From: Paenibacillus sp. Soil787
GTDB lineage: Bacteria > Bacillota > Bacilli > Paenibacillales > NBRC-103111
Assembly: GCF_001429545.1 (NCBI RefSeq)
Contig: NZ_LMSP01000034.1
Span: 189,102-242,176 of the forward strand
Reading direction: 5' to 3'
DNA: 53,075 nucleotides
Notes under the pieces: model-generated
Told to the model about the DNA's origin: nothing
The model's input: only the letters and a program-made list of their open reading frames with translations
Databases searched by the model: none
Program-made: the position numbers and the translations under genes
Part shown: in pieces, positions 24,157-32,197 of the stretch
Position numbering within the stretch: the first letter of the stretch is position 1
How the letters are laid out: each line of letters opens with the position of its first letter

Positions 24157-24912
24157 CTATTTCTTCTTCAAACCAATTTCCAATAGTTCTTTCACAGCCA
24201 CACTCACCATGATCAGTCCTGCCACAGGCGGGACGAAGGCATTGCTCGCCGGCGGTTGTTTCGCCTTGCGAATTTCTGGTGCATTCGCAGGAACGATTTG
24301 CTGCGTCACGTCCTCGCGGGGTTTCATCGGCTCCTCGGTCGAAAATACGACCTTCACGCCTTTTTTGATCCCTTCCTTGCGCAGTTTTTGACGCACCACA
24401 CGGGCAATTGGATCCATGCTCGTTTTGGAGATATCCGCCACTTTGAACTGTGACGGATCCATTTTGTTGGCTGCGCCCATACTGGATACGATAGGAATCT
24501 TCCGCTCTAGACACTGTTTAATAAGATGGATTTTGTAGGAAATAGTATCGCTCGCGTCCAGCACGTAATCGATTGGATAAGCAAATACTTCTTCATACGT
24601 TTCCTCTGTATAAAACATCCGTAGCGCGATAACATCGCATTCCGGATTAATTAATTTGATTCGATCACGCATCAGGTCAGCCTTAGGCTGACCTACTGTT
24701 GTCGTAAGCGCATGAATCTGACGATTAATATTCGTGATGTCGACCACATCTTTATCGATCAGAATAAGACGTCCAACCCCTGTACGCGCTAGTGCTTCAG
24801 CTGCGATTGAACCTACACCGCCGATGCCTAGTACGGCAACCGTGCTATTCTTCATGATTTCAAGGCCCTCAGGGCCAATCGCTAGTTCGGTTCGTGAAAA
24901 TTGGTGAAGCAT
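24157..24912 (-). CDS. tcdA: tRNA threonylcarbamoyladenosine dehydratase
   Basis: A 251-residue E1-like (ThiF/MoeB superfamily) enzyme, equivalent to E. coli TcdA and B. subtilis YrvM. It cyclises t6A at tRNA position 37 using ATP. The nucleotide-binding loop is LGIGGVGSIAAEALARTGVG (residues 28-47). NRQIHA and DASDTISYK follow, as does the family's SSMGAANKMDPS. It lies 24 bases after aspS and shares the hisS-aspS transcript. Confidence 0.9.
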   Translation of the reverse strand: MLHQFSRTELAIGPEGLEIMKNSTVAVLGIGGVGSIAAEALARTGVGRLILIDKDVVDITNINRQIHALTTTVGQPKADLMRDRIKLINPECDVIALRMFYTEETYEEVFAYPIDYVLDASDTISYKIHLIKQCLERKIPIVSSMGAANKMDPSQFKVADISKTSMDPIARVVRQKLRKEGIKKGVKVVFSTEEPMKPREDVTQQIVPANAPEIRKAKQPPASNAFVPPVAGLIMVSVAVKELLEIGLKKK

Positions 24913-24936
24913 AGAAACACTTCCTCTTCTATGTTC

Positions 24937-26718
24937 TTAGGCTTTGGCAGCAGGCTGTTTAAGCGCTAAGCGAATCGACAGTTGTTCAAGCTGTTTATCA
25001 TCTACTGTACCCGGTGCATCGGTCAACAAGTCTGTTGCGCTTGCTGTTTTCGGGAATGCAATCGTTTCTCTGAGGTTCGTACGGCCTGTGATCAGCATCA
25101 CCAAACGGTCGAAACCAAAAGCAAATCCGCCATGCGGAGGTGTTCCATATTCAAAAGCTTCGAGCAGGAAGCCGAATTTCTCAACAGCTTCTTCTTTGGA
25201 GAAGCCCAGTGCACCGAACATTTTCTCCTGTACTTCACGTTGGTAAATACGCATCGAGCCGCCGCCCACTTCATAGCCGTTCAAGACAAGATCGTATGCT
25301 TGTGCACGAATTTGACCTGGGTCTGTATCGAAGAAATGAACATCTTCTTCATTAGGACGCGTGAACGGATGATGCTCAGCCACATAACGTTTGGCTTCTT
25401 CGTCATACCCAAGAAGTGGGAAATCCACAACCCAAGCATACTTGAACTTCGAGTCATCGATAAGGCCAAGCTGACGACCGATTTTCAGACGAAGGTTACC
25501 TAGTACGTCAGCAACAACTTTTTTCTTATCAGCAGAGAATAGAAGCAAATCCCCTTCTTCTGCGCCCAAACGCTCTGTTAACGCAGCGATTTCAGCTTCA
25601 TTGAAGAATTTCACGATAGGCCCTTTGAATTCGCCGTCTTTCACTTGAATCCAGGCTAAGCCTTTGGCGCCGTAACGTGCTGCGAATGGCAGGAGGTCAT
25701 CGATCTCCTTACGACTCCATGTGCCGCAACCTTTCGCGTTCAATGCTTTTACTTGACCGCCGCCTTTAACGACGTTTGCAAACACTTGAACACCTGAAGT
25801 CTCAACGATATCAGAAACATCTTCAAGTTCTAGACCAAAACGCAGATCCGGTTTATCCGAACCATATTTCGCCATAGCATCCGCATACGTAATACGTTGG
25901 AATGGACGCGGAATCTCAACCTGAGCTGTTTCTTGCATTAACTTAACGACTAGCTCTTCCAAAATCTCAAGGAGTTGGTCCTGGGAGAGGAAGGAAGTCT
26001 CAATGTCGACTTGTGTAAATTCAGGTTGACGGTCTGCACGAAGATCCTCATCGCGGAAGCAGCGTGCGATTTGGTAGTAACGCTCCAAACCACTAACCAT
26101 CAACAATTGTTTAAAAATTTGCGGGGATTGCGGAAGTGCGAAAAATTCGCCCGGATGCACGCGGCTTGGCACCAAGTAATCGCGAGCGCCTTCCGGTGTG
26201 CTTTTTGTCAAAATCGGTGTTTCTACATCAATAAAGCCTTGGGCATCCAGGAAGTTACGGAAAACGTTGGACGCTTTGGAACGAAGCATTAATGTTTTTT
26301 GCATTTCCGGACGACGCAGGTCCAAATAACGATATTTCAAACGAACAGCTTCATCCACATCTACGCCATCTTCGATGAAGAACGGAGGTGTTTTGGCTGC
26401 ATTCATGATTTCGATTTCAGTCACCTGAATCTCAATTTCACCCGTTGTAATATTTTTGTTAACCGTTTCGGCATCACGTTCTACAACTTTCCCTTTAACC
26501 GCAAGTACGTATTCATTACGAGCACGGTCAGCAATAGCTAGCGCATCGCCTGAGAAATCAGGGTTAAATACCGTTTGTACAAGCCCGCTGCGATCGCGTA
26601 AATCGATGAATAGAACGCCACCTAAGTCACGTCTTCTTTGCACCCAACCGTTTAGTATAACTGTCTGTCCAACCTGAGCTTTCGTAAGCTCCCCGCAATG
26701 ATGTGTTTTGAGCATCAT
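24937..26718 (-). CDS. aspS: aspartate--tRNA ligase
   Basis: A 593-residue class IIb synthetase of the bacterial type. N-terminal OB-fold anticodon-binding domain (VILNGWVQRRRDLGGVLFID), catalytic motif 2 (YQIARCFRDEDLRADRQPEF), a large bacterial GAD insertion, and motif 3 (GFAFGFDRLVMLITG). It charges tRNA-Asp; without a downstream gatCAB in this window nothing can be said about tRNA-Asn. ATG follows AGGAGG by ten bases. A small intercistronic hairpin (26746-26764) separates it from hisS. Confidence 0.97.
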   Translation of the reverse strand: MMLKTHHCGELTKAQVGQTVILNGWVQRRRDLGGVLFIDLRDRSGLVQTVFNPDFSGDALAIADRARNEYVLAVKGKVVERDAETVNKNITTGEIEIQVTEIEIMNAAKTPPFFIEDGVDVDEAVRLKYRYLDLRRPEMQKTLMLRSKASNVFRNFLDAQGFIDVETPILTKSTPEGARDYLVPSRVHPGEFFALPQSPQIFKQLLMVSGLERYYQIARCFRDEDLRADRQPEFTQVDIETSFLSQDQLLEILEELVVKLMQETAQVEIPRPFQRITYADAMAKYGSDKPDLRFGLELEDVSDIVETSGVQVFANVVKGGGQVKALNAKGCGTWSRKEIDDLLPFAARYGAKGLAWIQVKDGEFKGPIVKFFNEAEIAALTERLGAEEGDLLLFSADKKKVVADVLGNLRLKIGRQLGLIDDSKFKYAWVVDFPLLGYDEEAKRYVAEHHPFTRPNEEDVHFFDTDPGQIRAQAYDLVLNGYEVGGGSMRIYQREVQEKMFGALGFSKEEAVEKFGFLLEAFEYGTPPHGGFAFGFDRLVMLITGRTNLRETIAFPKTASATDLLTDAPGTVDDKQLEQLSIRLALKQPAAKA

Positions 26719-26745
26719 GATATGTTTTCCTCCTAATATAGGGAT

Positions 26746-26764
26746 CTTTGAGCGGAGCTCAAAG
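26746..26764 (-). other. intercistronic hairpin between hisS and aspS
   Basis: Perfect 8-bp stem CTTTGAGC/GCTCAAAG with a GGA loop and no T-run. It is not a terminator; it may be an mRNA processing or stability element between two cotranscribed genes. Confidence 0.5.
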
Positions 26765-26782
26765 TCTCTCCTTTTTGTTTAC

Positions 26783-28048
26783 CTACTCGAAAAGCGTCTT
26801 TGCCGCGTTCGAAGCAAGATCGGCTAAACTCACAGTCAATTGACTGCCTGTATCCATCTTCTTCAGCGTAATTTCGCCGCGGACCAATTCGTCATCTCCA
26901 AGAATCGCCACATAGGTGGCTTGAAAGCGGTCGGCCGATTTCATTTGTGCCTTCATTTTACGGCCTTGGTAATCCTTCTCCGCTTTCAGTCCTTGCACTC
27001 TAAGCTGGTGCAACAGCTTCGTTACTTCCTTCTCCGCCGCGTCTCCTAGACCGATCAAATATACGTCGAGCGGCTCTGGCTTCGGAATATCGACACCTTG
27101 TGCCTGCAGTACGAGCAGAATACGCTCAAGGCCAAGACCCAAGCCAACTCCCGGCTGATCGTTGCCATGGCCGCCAATCTGCTCAACTAGACCATTGTAT
27201 CGTCCGCCTCCGCCAATCGTATCAATCGCACCGATCCCGGCTGCTTTGTACTCAAAAGCTGTATGCGTGTAGTAATCAAGACCGCGAACAAGGCGCGGAT
27301 TAATCCGATACGGGATTTCCATTGCTGTTAAATGCTCTTGAACCAGCGCGAAATGCGACGTGCACTCTTCATCCAAATACTCCAAAATTTCTGGAGCACC
27401 TTCGCCATACTTTTGATCTATTTTACAATCAAGAATACGCATCGGATTCCGATCAAATCGGGACTGACAATCTTTACAAAGCAAATGTTTCACAGGTGCG
27501 AAGAACTCCTGCAGCTTCTCACGGTAAACCGTTCTAACCGCTGGTGTGCCAACGGAGTTAATTTCAACGGTTACTTCCTTAAGACCGATTTCTTTATAGA
27601 ACGTGTAACCAAGAGCAATCACTTCCGCATCAATGCTTGGATCAACGGATCCAAAAGCCTCAATGCCGAACTGATGGAACTGTCGGTATCTCCCTGCTTG
27701 CGGCTGTTCGTAGCGAAACATGGGCCCAATGTAATACAGCTTCGTGAGATCAGGTATTCCGTAAAGCTTATTCTCTACATAAGCCCTAACAACACCGGCT
27801 GTTCCCTCGGGACGTAGCGTCATGCTGCGGTCCCCTTTATCGAGAAAGGTATACATTTCTTTACCCACGATATCAGTCGTTTCTCCGACGCCTCTAATGA
27901 ACAAATCGGTATCCTCAAATATCGGCGAGCGGATTTCTTTGTAATTAAATCTTTGGCACAAGTCTCTTGCTTTGCTCTCTAGGTACTGCCACTTCTCCAC
28001 CTCACCGGGAAGAAGATCTTGTGTGCCTTTCGGCTTTTGAATGCTCAT
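26783..28048 (-). CDS. hisS: histidine--tRNA ligase
   Basis: A 421-residue class IIa synthetase. Motif 1 region SPIFEDTDLFIRGVGETTDIV, motif 2 (TLRPEGTAGVVRAY, then FRYEQPQAGRYRQFHQ), the HisA signatures LVRGLDYYTHTAFEY and GGGGRYNGLV, and motif 3 (GVGLGLGLERILLVL) are all present, then the anticodon-binding domain. It heads the hisS-aspS-tcdA operon downstream of a T-box leader. ATG follows GGGAGG. Confidence 0.97.
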   Translation of the reverse strand: MSIQKPKGTQDLLPGEVEKWQYLESKARDLCQRFNYKEIRSPIFEDTDLFIRGVGETTDIVGKEMYTFLDKGDRSMTLRPEGTAGVVRAYVENKLYGIPDLTKLYYIGPMFRYEQPQAGRYRQFHQFGIEAFGSVDPSIDAEVIALGYTFYKEIGLKEVTVEINSVGTPAVRTVYREKLQEFFAPVKHLLCKDCQSRFDRNPMRILDCKIDQKYGEGAPEILEYLDEECTSHFALVQEHLTAMEIPYRINPRLVRGLDYYTHTAFEYKAAGIGAIDTIGGGGRYNGLVEQIGGHGNDQPGVGLGLGLERILLVLQAQGVDIPKPEPLDVYLIGLGDAAEKEVTKLLHQLRVQGLKAEKDYQGRKMKAQMKSADRFQATYVAILGDDELVRGEITLKKMDTGSQLTVSLADLASNAAKTLFE

Positions 28049-28089
28049 GGGTCCAACCTCCCTTTATCTAACGTTCAAGCTATAAAACA

Positions 28090-28415
28090 AAAAAATCCCC
28101 CACCCCCGACTAACGTCAGGGACGAGAGATTTGATTAACAAATTCACCCGTGGTACCACCCACATTCAGAAATGCTGCTATCGTTTGCCAGAGGCAACGA
28201 AACAGAATTCTGCTCTTTACGGATAACGCCCGCTACACGCACAGCTGCTACTAGGCAAGTTGACATTAGCCAATATGCATTTCCCAGCCGGTCCTCGGGG
28301 AGGTCTTTTCGTTCGCTCATCATAGGAAGCTTGCAGCCTAGACTTCCTTCTCTGCTTATGTGGGGGCGACTTACTTTATCCCTTCAACGGATCACAAAAG
28401 TATCGAATTACATTA
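28090..28415 (-). promoter_or_regulatory. T-box riboswitch leader of hisS-aspS
   Basis: The T-box core GTGGGTGGTACCACGGGT (28146-28163) is followed by a 16-pair terminator stem that includes G-U pairs (28096-28130) and T7. Stem I carries AGTA and AGAGAAGG elements similar to those of the alaS leader. A GAC (Asp) triplet lies in the likely specifier part (GAGGACCGG), and a CAC (His) occurs earlier in stem I. I could not settle which is read. Confidence 0.9.
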
Positions 28416-28421
28416 TTGTTT

Positions 28422-28450
28422 ATTGTAAACATTGGCAGATACAAAGTCAA
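28422..28450 (-). promoter_or_regulatory. sigma-A promoter of hisS
   Basis: TTGACT (28445-28450), a 17-base spacer and TACAAT (28422-28427) on the minus strand, immediately upstream of the T-box leader. Confidence 0.85.
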
Positions 28451-28491
28451 GAGATAGAAGTACTAATCCTCCTATACCTCCACTATATTAG

Positions 28492-28797
28492 TTAATGTAA
28501 GTCCGCCCATTTTTGCAACTCGTCCATAACGGGTTTAAGCCCTTTTCCTTTGGCGGTTAATTCATACTCAATCCGAACTGGCGTTTCTGGGTATACATGA
28601 CGGATGATGATCTCTGCAGCCTCAAGCTCCTTGAATCTCTCAGAAAGCATACGATCACTCATACTCGGGATGAGAACTGATATATCTTTAAATCGCTTCG
28701 GTCCAGAGAGCAAGACATGAACAATTAGTCCTGTCCAACGCTTTCCCAGAAGTTCAAAAGCATTCTCGAATTTGGGACACAGTTGATAGTCTTCCAT
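28492..28797 (-). CDS. YodB/CatR-type HxlR redox regulator
   Basis: A 101-residue HxlR-family winged-helix repressor. CPKFENAFELLGKRWTGLIV with GPKRFKDIS, the recognition helix MSDRMLSERFKELE, and the ending PETPVRIEYELTAKGKGL closely resemble B. subtilis YodB and CatR, which sense quinones and diamide through an N-terminal cysteine. That cysteine is conserved as Cys7. The extra C-terminal cysteines of YodB are absent, as in CatR. ATG at 28797 lies nine bases after GAGGAG; the longer upstream frame is leader. It is divergent from the DoxX gene, a typical target. Confidence 0.86.
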   Translation of the reverse strand: MEDYQLCPKFENAFELLGKRWTGLIVHVLLSGPKRFKDISVLIPSMSDRMLSERFKELEAAEIIIRHVYPETPVRIEYELTAKGKGLKPVMDELQKWADLH

Positions 28798-28806
28798 ATA
28801 AATCAT

Positions 28807-28844
28807 CTCCTCAGAGTTTTCGTTAGAAAACTTGCATCGTAAGC
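28807..28844 (-). promoter_or_regulatory. leader repeat with hairpin and Shine-Dalgarno, yodB-like copy
   Basis: GCTTACGATGCA, hairpin AGTTTTC-TAAC-GAAAACT, then CTGAGGAG on the minus strand. It matches the elements before mltG and recJ in sequence, order and distance to the start codon. Confidence 0.6.
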
Positions 28845-28872
28845 TTTTCTTAAACAATTTTAGCATAGTCGC

Positions 28873-28920
28873 TTGACAAAAGTAAGTGCTTCGTAATAAT
28901 ATACTAACATAAAGTAAGTA
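28873..28920 (+). promoter_or_regulatory. doxX promoter with probable repressor operator
   Basis: TTGACA (28873-28878), an 18-base spacer and TAATAT (28897-28902). Overlapping the -10 and start site is the inverted repeat TACTAAC-ATAAA-GTAAGTA (28902-28920). A further AAGTAAGT lies within the spacer. The position suits a repressor, most likely the divergent YodB/CatR-like protein. Confidence 0.75.
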
Positions 28921-28956
28921 ATTAAACAAAATATATTGAAAGAGGAGTTGTTAGTA

Positions 28957-29349
28957 ATGGCGTTAGGTCTTCTTATTATTCGTTTAGTGATCGGTTTATC
29001 ATTCGCGGCGCACGGTTCACAAAAAGTATTTGGATGGTTCGGTGGCTATGGTCCCAAAGGTACGGGAGGTTTCTTCGATTCTATTGGAATCAAGCCAGGT
29101 GTGCTCATGGCTGTTCTTGCAGGTTTGGCGGAACTTGCAGGCGGGCTGCTCTTCGCTGCAGGTCTTTGGACACCATTAGGTGCTGCCCTAATCGTTCTAA
29201 TTATGCTTGGTGCTATTATTAAAGTTCATGCCAAAAACGGTTATTGGGTAACTTCCAATGGTATTGAATACAATTTAACATTGATCGCTATCGCCGTTGG
29301 TGTTGCACTTATCGGAGCCGGTGAATATTCTTTAGATGCTTTGATGTAA
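28957..29349 (+). CDS. DoxX-family membrane protein (CatD/MhqP-like)
   Basis: A 130-residue protein with about four membrane helices: LLIIRLVIGLSFAAHGSQKV, then GVLMAVLAGLAELAGGLLFA, AALIVLIMLGAIIKVHAKNG and a final helix ending GAGEYSLDAL. The HGSQK-x-FGWFGG motif is typical of DoxX. In B. subtilis, DoxX proteins CatD and MhqP belong to quinone/catechol stress operons repressed by YodB, CatR or MhqR. ATG at 28957 lies nine bases after AGGAG, so the TTG seven codons upstream is not used. A terminator follows. Confidence 0.87.
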   Translation: MALGLLIIRLVIGLSFAAHGSQKVFGWFGGYGPKGTGGFFDSIGIKPGVLMAVLAGLAELAGGLLFAAGLWTPLGAALIVLIMLGAIIKVHAKNGYWVTSNGIEYNLTLIAIAVGVALIGAGEYSLDALM

Positions 29350-29360
29350 AAATGATGTTC

Positions 29361-29391
29361 AGCCGTCCAGCTCATGCTGTGACGGTTTTTT
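29361..29391 (+). terminator. terminator of doxX
   Basis: Stem AGCCGTC/GACGGTT with a secondary AGC/GCT pairing in the loop, followed by T6. Confidence 0.85.
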
Positions 29392-29404
29392 GTATAAGAA
29401 AATA

Positions 29405-29428
29405 GCCTGCAGCACAGGGGCTGCAGGC
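29405..29428. other. strong hairpin without T-run
   Basis: Perfect 9-bp stem GCCTGCAGC/GCTGCAGGC with a 6-base loop. It follows the doxX terminator and has no poly-T on either side. Role unknown. Confidence 0.5.
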
Positions 29429-29520
29429 CTCAAGTAAATATATTTTAAAGGGGGTCGACTATTATTATATCCGCACTTGATTAAAGGGATATGAAAATTA
29501 AATTACAATTTCATTACAGC

Positions 29521-29580
29521 ATTTTCTTCGTATTTTCAGTCATTTTCATTTATTTTCACCGTATATTCAGGCCATTTTCA
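29521..29580. repeat. phased T-tract array upstream of the acidic protein gene
   Basis: Six near-copies of ATTTTCA start at 29521, 29532, 29542, 29552, about 29563 and 29574, that is every 10-11 bases, one helical turn. Such phasing bends DNA, and repeated heptamers may also bind a regulator. The array lies 58-117 bases before the acidic-protein start codon. Confidence 0.65.
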
Positions 29581-29637
29581 CATATACATGTACAACAAGG
29601 CAGATGGCCTTGAATTTATCATCAGGAGGCTGTAACA

Positions 29638-29931
29638 ATGACAATACAAAACGAGTTTCAAGAGGAACGGCAAGATCTAGTGGTGCTCTTCTCTGAAGAT
29701 TCCGAAACCGAAGCCGAAGTTGAAGACGAAGTAGCTGAAGAAACAGCCGAAGAAGAGGCCATTGAAGAGTCGGACGAAGCTGAGGAAGCGGAAGAAGAAG
29801 AAGCTGTTGAGGAAGAAGTAGAAGCTGAGGATGTGTCCGAGGAGGATGCCGAAGCGGAAAGTGAAGAATCCGCCGAAGAAGATTCGGAAGATTCAGCGCA
29901 AGCAGAAGAGGATGCTGCGGACGCAGACTGA
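29638..29931 (+). CDS. highly acidic low-complexity protein
   Basis: A 97-residue protein in which about half the residues are Glu or Asp (roughly 39 Glu, 11 Asp) and most of the rest Ala, Ser and Val. It has one Arg and no Lys, Cys, His or Trp. The first 18 residues (MTIQNEFQEERQDLVVLF) are ordinary; the rest is one long acidic tract, presumably disordered. There is no signal peptide or membrane helix. AGGAGG eight bases before the ATG makes it a convincing gene. An antisense Ser/Ala-rich frame is its shadow. The function is unknown; DNA mimicry or binding of basic proteins or cations is speculation. Confidence 0.72.
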   Translation: MTIQNEFQEERQDLVVLFSEDSETEAEVEDEVAEETAEEEAIEESDEAEEAEEEEAVEEEVEAEDVSEEDAEAESEESAEEDSEDSAQAEEDAADAD

Positions 29932-29984
29932 ACCCCGTAAGAATGTAAGCGTAGACACAAAAACTTCCTTAGCTTCGAAAAGTT

Positions 29985-30026
29985 AAGAGCCTTAGTGCCA
30001 CATTTACAAGCGGCATTAAGGCTCTT
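29985..30026. terminator. bidirectional terminator
   Basis: Stem AAGAGCCTTAGTGCC/GGCATTAAGGCTCTT (one mismatch) with a 12-base loop between the convergent acidic-protein and FAD-oxidoreductase genes. Moderately T-rich on both sides. Confidence 0.78.
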
Positions 30027-30036
30027 ATTTGTTGTT

Positions 30037-32010
30037 CTATGGCTTACCTGTGACGCCAACTTTTAAATCTTTAATAAGCAAATACGTGTCGGCATTCGTT
30101 AATTTTTGCTTGTCGGCAATAAGCTTAACGGTCGTTTCTGTGAGCAGCTTATTCTCCATTAACTTGGATTGCGCTTCTGTAGAGGCAGCTTTCAATCCTA
30201 ACGCTTGCGTGATTGTATAACTCGCCTGTTCTAATGTCAGAGGTATTTTATCGTTGTTTTGCAGATTCGCAATAGCGTGCGAAACATCCCCGATAAAGGC
30301 TTCAGGTTTCATCTTCCTCGCACTGCTGACGAGATTAACCATTCGTTTTGGATTGGCAGCGTCGTCTAGGTGGAAATTGTTATCATATGCACCCGATGCC
30401 AAGCCAAGCATTAGCGCAGATTTGAGACCTTCATATGCTTTATGCTCCATGAAAGGTTCCGGCTTCAGCGTAATCGGTTTAATCTCCATACCTTGGTTGT
30501 TTAGTTGATCCTGCAGCTTCGTAATCACCTCTTTGGAGACAGACATTTGGCGGAATGTCAGCTTCTCCTGCTTGGCCAACTTCGCGGCAGCACCAGCCGC
30601 CTGGCCTACCGCCATGCCATTCGGGATCACACGCGCACTTCCATGAGGCAACGTGTCATAGCTGGCCGCTTTGCTAGCGACAAGCAGACCATCCACTTTG
30701 AGCGGAACGATGCTGCGGAACGGAATCGCATACTGCTTCGGATCGCAGACGACATTTCCGTTATCCGTTGGCGATGTACGCTGAATGTCGACCGGATACG
30801 AGCCGAATCCGATCCGGTCCCACTGATCGCCGTTCGTGCATACATCTACGATATTCAGCCGATATTCCCCTTGAATATGCCGCGTTTCGCGCACATACAA
30901 TTCCGATGCTGTGCCGGCCAGCTCAACACCAGCAAACTCAGGGAACGTTTGTTTCATGTAAGTGACGACATTCGGCAGCTCTTTGTTCGCAATGTCTATC
31001 GCTTCCTGCACCGACTTGGGATCGAACGTATCGACATTAAAAATTTGCAATGAATTGACAAGTGCCGTGTTATCGTTCTGCCTACCCATATTCAAACCGC
31101 GCATCTTTGCACGTTCTTTATTAATCGGCGGATAGTTGCTCATCTCTCCGTAACCCCAGACGCTGACTTCGTTCACACCAGTGCCGTCCGAACTATCGTT
31201 GTTCAGACGCTTCGCCATTTTATCCCATACTTCGGACGTAACGTTCTTGAGTTTGAATACCATGGTAACCGCCATCCGCGACTTGGGATCGCCAAGATCC
31301 TCGCGACCAAATGTGTAGGGCACACCTGCCGCTGCGGCAAAATCAGCATCCTGTGTCGCGTCGATGACAGAGGCCGCTTTCACGGTTTGTTTCGTTCCAT
31401 CTGCTAAAGTGAGATTAGCGCCCTGTATGCTCGCATTTCCAGAAGCTTCTGGTACTACAACTGGGTCAATCTTTTGTGTATGCATCAAAATATCTATATT
31501 TTTCTCCGCTCGAACGAGGTTATAGAATGCATTGGCCGCTGTATTGACATCGAAAGAATCACCTTCGATTTTGCTATACCATTCCGAGAAGAAACCTTTG
31601 TTTAAGACCTCATCTTTGCTGAGTGGATTCAATTTGGGCACATAGTTCATATCAATTGTATTCAGATCGCCAAGTGTCATTAATCCCCCAAGTGCATCCC
31701 GATTCCGCCCATCTACAAGCAATGTACTCAACCCATTACGAGCAGCCGAAACGGCAGCAGCAACCCCCTCCGGATCCGTACCCACTACGATAACATCGTA
31801 TTCATTCTTGGCTTTCTTTACTGATTTCACTTCTTCAATAGCTTGCTTAACTGAGCTATGTTCACCATGTAGAAGATGTTTATATTGATAATAGAGAGAT
31901 GCGGCAGCAGCCAGCACCGCAAGTACAATCAATACCCCCATCAACCAAAGCCATCCTTTGGATGTGGAATTGTTACGATTCGAATTTGTCATTAGGACGA
32001 AAGCACCCAC
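30037..32010 (-). CDS. membrane-anchored FAD-dependent oxidoreductase
   Basis: A 657-residue protein with an N-terminal membrane anchor (about residues 20-41), so the catalytic part is probably extracytoplasmic. A Rossmann start YDVIVVGTDPEGVAAAVSAA (71-90) leads to GLSTLLVDGRNRDALGGLMT, as in the FAD_oxidored family of large FAD enzymes. The second glycine of GxGxxG is Asp79. Later FAD-contact regions include ASVIDATQDADFAAAAGVPY and GLLVASKAASYDTLPHGSAR with VIPNGMAVGQAAGAAA. The substrate is unknown. The start is GTG at 32010 after AGGAG; ATG at 31992 is possible. No partner gene is adjacent. Confidence 0.8.
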   Translation of the reverse strand: MGAFVLMTNSNRNNSTSKGWLWLMGVLIVLAVLAAAASLYYQYKHLLHGEHSSVKQAIEEVKSVKKAKNEYDVIVVGTDPEGVAAAVSAARNGLSTLLVDGRNRDALGGLMTLGDLNTIDMNYVPKLNPLSKDEVLNKGFFSEWYSKIEGDSFDVNTAANAFYNLVRAEKNIDILMHTQKIDPVVVPEASGNASIQGANLTLADGTKQTVKAASVIDATQDADFAAAAGVPYTFGREDLGDPKSRMAVTMVFKLKNVTSEVWDKMAKRLNNDSSDGTGVNEVSVWGYGEMSNYPPINKERAKMRGLNMGRQNDNTALVNSLQIFNVDTFDPKSVQEAIDIANKELPNVVTYMKQTFPEFAGVELAGTASELYVRETRHIQGEYRLNIVDVCTNGDQWDRIGFGSYPVDIQRTSPTDNGNVVCDPKQYAIPFRSIVPLKVDGLLVASKAASYDTLPHGSARVIPNGMAVGQAAGAAAKLAKQEKLTFRQMSVSKEVITKLQDQLNNQGMEIKPITLKPEPFMEHKAYEGLKSALMLGLASGAYDNNFHLDDAANPKRMVNLVSSARKMKPEAFIGDVSHAIANLQNNDKIPLTLEQASYTITQALGLKAASTEAQSKLMENKLLTETTVKLIADKQKLTNADTYLLIKDLKVGVTGKP

Positions 32011-32152
32011 CTTGTCTCCTGCTTTTCATACAACTTACCAGTCATAAGGTTGATAAGTTTCTTCCAAGCAATTGATTAATTTCCAGTCAAAAAACATCAC
32101 ATGTTAGTTTACCACACTTCAGGAGTGTAGAGAAATATTGCGACAGTAACAA

Positions 32153-32194
32153 ATAAAGCCGCGCACAGCTGAACGAGCAGCATGCGGGGCTTTA
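32153..32194 (-). terminator. terminator of the 57-residue protein gene
   Basis: Interrupted stem AAAGCC..GC..TGC/GCA..GC..GGCTTT; on the minus strand it is followed by ATTTGTT. It lies four bases past the stop codon. Confidence 0.7.
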
Positions 32195-32197
32195 TGG

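Noticed and set aside
29658..30059. Serine/alanine-rich coding region on the minus strand
   Set aside because: It is the antisense of the GAA/GAG-rich acidic gene, lacks a ribosome binding site and runs through the terminator at 29985-30026.
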